Origin: Lineus longissimus
Taxonomy: Eukaryota; Nemertea; Pilidiophora; Heteronemertea; Lineidae
NCBI RefSeq assembly: GCF_910592395.1
Contig: NC_088316.1
Span: forward strand, 2,482,001 to 2,546,000
Length of the DNA: 64,000 bases
Direction of reading: 5' to 3'
This document shows positions 60,766-64,000 of the stretch, in pieces (within the stretch, counting starts at the first letter, position 1; each line of letters starts with the position of its first letter). The notes under the pieces are model-generated. The model was not told the DNA's origin. It worked only from the letters and a program-made list of their open reading frames with translations, and searched no databases. The position numbers were made by a program, and so were the translations under genes.

Positions 60766-61142
60766 TACATGTACATGCAATATAATGGCACCCGAGGAGG
60801 CCTTTTCATAATGGCACCCAATACCGGTATTCATGAAGACGACCTGTATATATAAATACCGAGTTTCAACTTATTCGTATGCATAGCTGCCTTACGGCAT
60901 CTTGTAACTGCATTTCTATTTTCCTGGACCAACAGTAGTAACGATCGCCCTTCTCCTTTAAGGCATTTTATTGATGACAGGACACGACCCGTGTCATGAA
61001 AATCTATTTGGTCAGGCACAATACTTCTCTTCCTATTACAACCTAGTGAATAGCCTGTTAACAATCAATTCTCTAGAAGGGATATTCGATTATGTATCAG
61101 TGTTATTATGGATTGTATACTGTCTGAATGCTGCTTCCAAAT

Positions 61143-64000
61143 CGAATGCACTGCTGTTCCATAATTAATCATGACATTGGACGGGTTAATATATACATGT
61201 AATTGATGTAGAAGTCATGATTGACACCGCGTGTGCGTTTTCTTCTTACGTAAGGTCTTGGTAATTGTGATGAAAACAATATATATGATTGAAACTATTT
61301 TAAAATGTCAAACTATCAACCAAACAAATGTGAAAAAGTCACTTCATGTATGAGATACGAGGCCTATGTTGGCCGAAGCATTTGTTAGGTTCGTGACCAC
61401 TGGTATTTAAAAATCAGGCTAAATTTGGCATTCATGGTGCAGCATGCAGTTTCGCAGTCTGCCCTATTTAAAAGAAGGAAAACAAATGTCTTAGTCCGTA
61501 TGCTGTGTCCAAGTCAACTCTGTCCCGCCATCCTTTTTGTGTTTGCTTGGTAAGGTATTCCTTTCTAGAGAACGGGCTGTTTCGATCCTGGGGCCAGCTC
61601 ATCCGGTATAGCATAGACGTAACCGGATAGAGAAGCGCGAAGGACGTGATGATGGTGGCTTTTCCAGCACGTAACTGGTTGACGACGTTCCTGTGATTGA
61701 TGAACGGAGGCCAAGAGATGATGTGCGATATTGATGCGATCAGAGTCGAAAATGTCATTTTATGGTGTCTTTTACTGCTTCTATCGGGGAACAGTTACTG
61801 GAATAGCATGATAAAACGTATCCTGTTGAACATTTCCGCTCTTAAAGCTGATAGTACGCTTTGAGTTTATCTTGAAACGTGGTTGTTGTTTTAATTCGAG
61901 AGTTGTGGCACTTCTTCTGGCTCATTTTTTCCTGGCACGTAGAAAAATACCAATTGATAAAAATTGTTGGTTTGCGCCGGTGTACACGAAGGAACCTGGA
62001 TAAAGCGTACGCCCCTATATTGTGTATTCTGACGGATTATGGTATAGGTTCTATTGAGAGGCTATATTGTCAATAGCTCAGAGATTATATCGCACTTTGA
62101 TAGAATCATTGTTCTCCGGACATCGTATCCTGGAACATTTCAAACTTTATCACTTGAGTAAAGGTTTGACATTTTCTATAGGATAGAATGTTCGGGGGGG
62201 GGGAATGATTCTAGTATACGCTTTGATCTCTAAACTATTGACAGTCATGTCTTTATAGAGCCATACGCCATATTCCCGGAGAATGCGATAGGCCTTTTTC
62301 CAGGAGGACATTTTCAAATGCTGCACGTACACCAGCTGTGCTTTCGAAAAACGAAATAAAAAGAAAACCGCAATGCATTAATCATTTCTTATGGAAATCG
62401 TTTTAGTTGTTTTTTGTTTGTTTCAATTCCCCTCGCTTAAACCTTTCGACACGCCAAACACGTTTTGTTACAACCATCTCCAAAAAAACCACTCAAAACG
62501 TCAGAGTAATAATTGTGCTGAGTCCTCCCCATCAGTTTCGTAATACGCCGATCATGATCGCGATCCCGTCGATATTATGGCTTAGAAAGTGATTGCTAAT
62601 ATATCTCATATAGATATATCGCGAATCCCCTAATTCTCCGGTACGGACGAGGGCGAGGGCAAATGATCATCGTGTCAACAGTTTTCAAATCGGGACCGGT
62701 TGGGGTTGGTCTTCGATCATGGGCTATGGCGTCAGTCACTGATACGGCATAAGTGGAAATGTCTACTTTGAAGGTAACGGTATTTTTCGCCAACTAGGTT
62801 GGTCAGTATCGGTCGCCAGGAAGCCAGTAAAAATCATAACACCTAATCTAGGATAATCCTGCGTACAATATGTGTCTCTTATGGTGATTCATGATCAACT
62901 GCAATGTATTATATTCCCAATAAAAAGATGGGTGGGGTAGGGATGGGACTGGCATTTAGTAATTAACAGATTCAAGTTTTTATCAAAATGTTCGTTGAAA
63001 AAGACGTCTCTAAACCTGCGAATTATGGTAAGCTTCGTTAAAGGTTAACTACATTTATTGTACATGTATCAGAATAGTCGATTACTTTTAAGTAACGTAA
63101 AAATGGTTTAATAAATAAAAGCTTTTCTCCCATAAATGACATGCCCATGTTTCATGTGATATTTCCTTGAATAATTGACAGATTCCGTCTTAAATGTCAA
63201 CTCGATTTCAAATGCCAACTCGAGCCTATGTGATTGAGTGGTGGGTGCATTGGTCGTTAATCCGATTCAAATCCATTAACTATCTTAAATTGCTTCCTGT
63301 CCATTGTTTACGTTGGTCGATTAGTGTCCAGTGCGTTCGATATGTTATGGAGTAGATTAAGTTTGATAGTTAAATGAAGGAAAAGACTAAATTCTCCATA
63401 CATGTACATGTACATGTACATACGCAAAAAAGTTTCTAAGCTGCTGGATTTGTATTGGAAAATCTGGCTTCAGTAAAAGCTGGATTCATCTTGCTGGTGA
63501 CGTGCGACTGTCACAGTCGCGACTTTCCAGGCTGGTCAAGGGATGTTGGTTGGTCGGTGGCTGGAAATGAAGAGCCACGGTGATGAGGTGGATGAACCAT
63601 CTGCCAAAGTTCGATATTTTCTGTACATTGCTAGGAAATGGAGACGCGTACTGGTGTTCGTGTGCATGAGAAAAAACAAATACGTCGACAATTATAGTAG
63701 CACGCCTGCAAGTCATATCACATGCATATAAATTAAAGGAGATATGAAATCATTTTTTTACCTATAGATCATGACAACAATACTGTGCATGAGATTGGGG
63801 ATTTGGTTAAAATAAACGTTGTTGTATTTACATAACTTGACGAATAGAACGGAATATACACAGACTGGCTGTACAAATGCACGTCCAAAAGATAGATTAC
63901 GGACCAAATTGTTGGCAATGAATCATGTCGCACAGGGCATCAGATTGGATCAATCTTCCAGAAGCTGTGCCACTGTCGCTCTCGCTGGTGATGAAACTAT
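61143..64000. other. Right-end non-coding stretch
   Basis: No gene recognised. A 96-codon minus-strand frame at 61468-61758 has no recognisable domain. There are a G-tract near 62195 and a short TACATG microsatellite near 63400. Confidence 0.4.

Larger units (their letters stand above)
57872..61142. repeat. Tandem duplication, two copies expanded by different transposons
   Basis: Copy 1 is 57872-59665 and copy 2 is 59670-61142. Shared blocks include CCCGCTGGTGTGGCTTACAG (57872 and 59670), CATGCAATATAATGGCACCC (58263 and 60776) and about 330 bp starting CCCAATACCGGTATTCATGA and ending GAATGCTGCTTCCAAAT. Without insertions each copy would be about 450 bp. Copy 1 holds a Mutator-like element and about 310 bp of other sequence. 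Copy 2 holds a pogo-like element. A 13-bp indel also separates them near 60932. Confidence 0.92.

Overview
This 64 kb window is intron-rich animal nuclear DNA. It shows GT-AG introns, large introns, AATAAA signals, many short inverted-repeat transposon remnants, and frequent TACATGTA and TAGGCCTA motifs. The look is that of a marine bilaterian invertebrate (echinoderm, hemichordate, amphioxus or lophotrochozoan). The sequence alone does not settle the phylum. There is no bacterial operon, CRISPR array, rRNA or convincing tRNA.

Layout. (1) 1-17.6 kb, minus strand: the giant first coding exon (12482-17570) of a FREM2-type FRAS1-related extracellular matrix protein, followed by more than 12.4 kb of its first intron, which runs off the left edge. 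(2) 17.6-24.2 kb: intergenic DNA with MITEs and a 5'-truncated non-LTR retrotransposon with an 11-bp target duplication. (3) 24.17-28.25 kb, minus strand: a nearly complete eight-exon ZFAND2 (AIRAP-like) gene with two AN1 zinc fingers and two C-terminal ubiquitin-interacting motifs. Two long hairpin elements sit in its introns. (4) 28.3-29.1 kb: a CpG- and CRE-containing divergent promoter. (5) 29.0-34.2 kb, plus strand: a Ser/Pro-rich 1286-residue protein of unknown function with an octapeptide array and a conserved-looking C-terminal region. (6) 34.2-64 kb, plus strand: one small exon (46754-46827) encoding the first residues of an H-NOX domain (soluble guanylate cyclase beta type), with a possible ATG-only upstream exon end at 35489. 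An intronless P-loop sulfotransferase gene lies at 55003-56328. The rest is repeat-rich non-coding DNA.

The genes have no evident shared pathway: basement-membrane adhesion (FREM2), proteasome and ubiquitin stress response (ZFAND2), NO/cGMP signalling (H-NOX exon) and Golgi-type sulfation. No new multi-gene system is visible. The most distinctive content is mobile DNA. There are two terminal-inverted-repeat elements that each carry an internal minisatellite (41.66-42.11 kb and 50.21-51.32 kb). There are four long hairpin (foldback) elements, two of them near-identical copies. There is also a tandem duplication at 57.87-61.14 kb in which each copy has taken a different transposon, one flanked by a clean 9-bp target duplication whose empty site survives in the sister copy.
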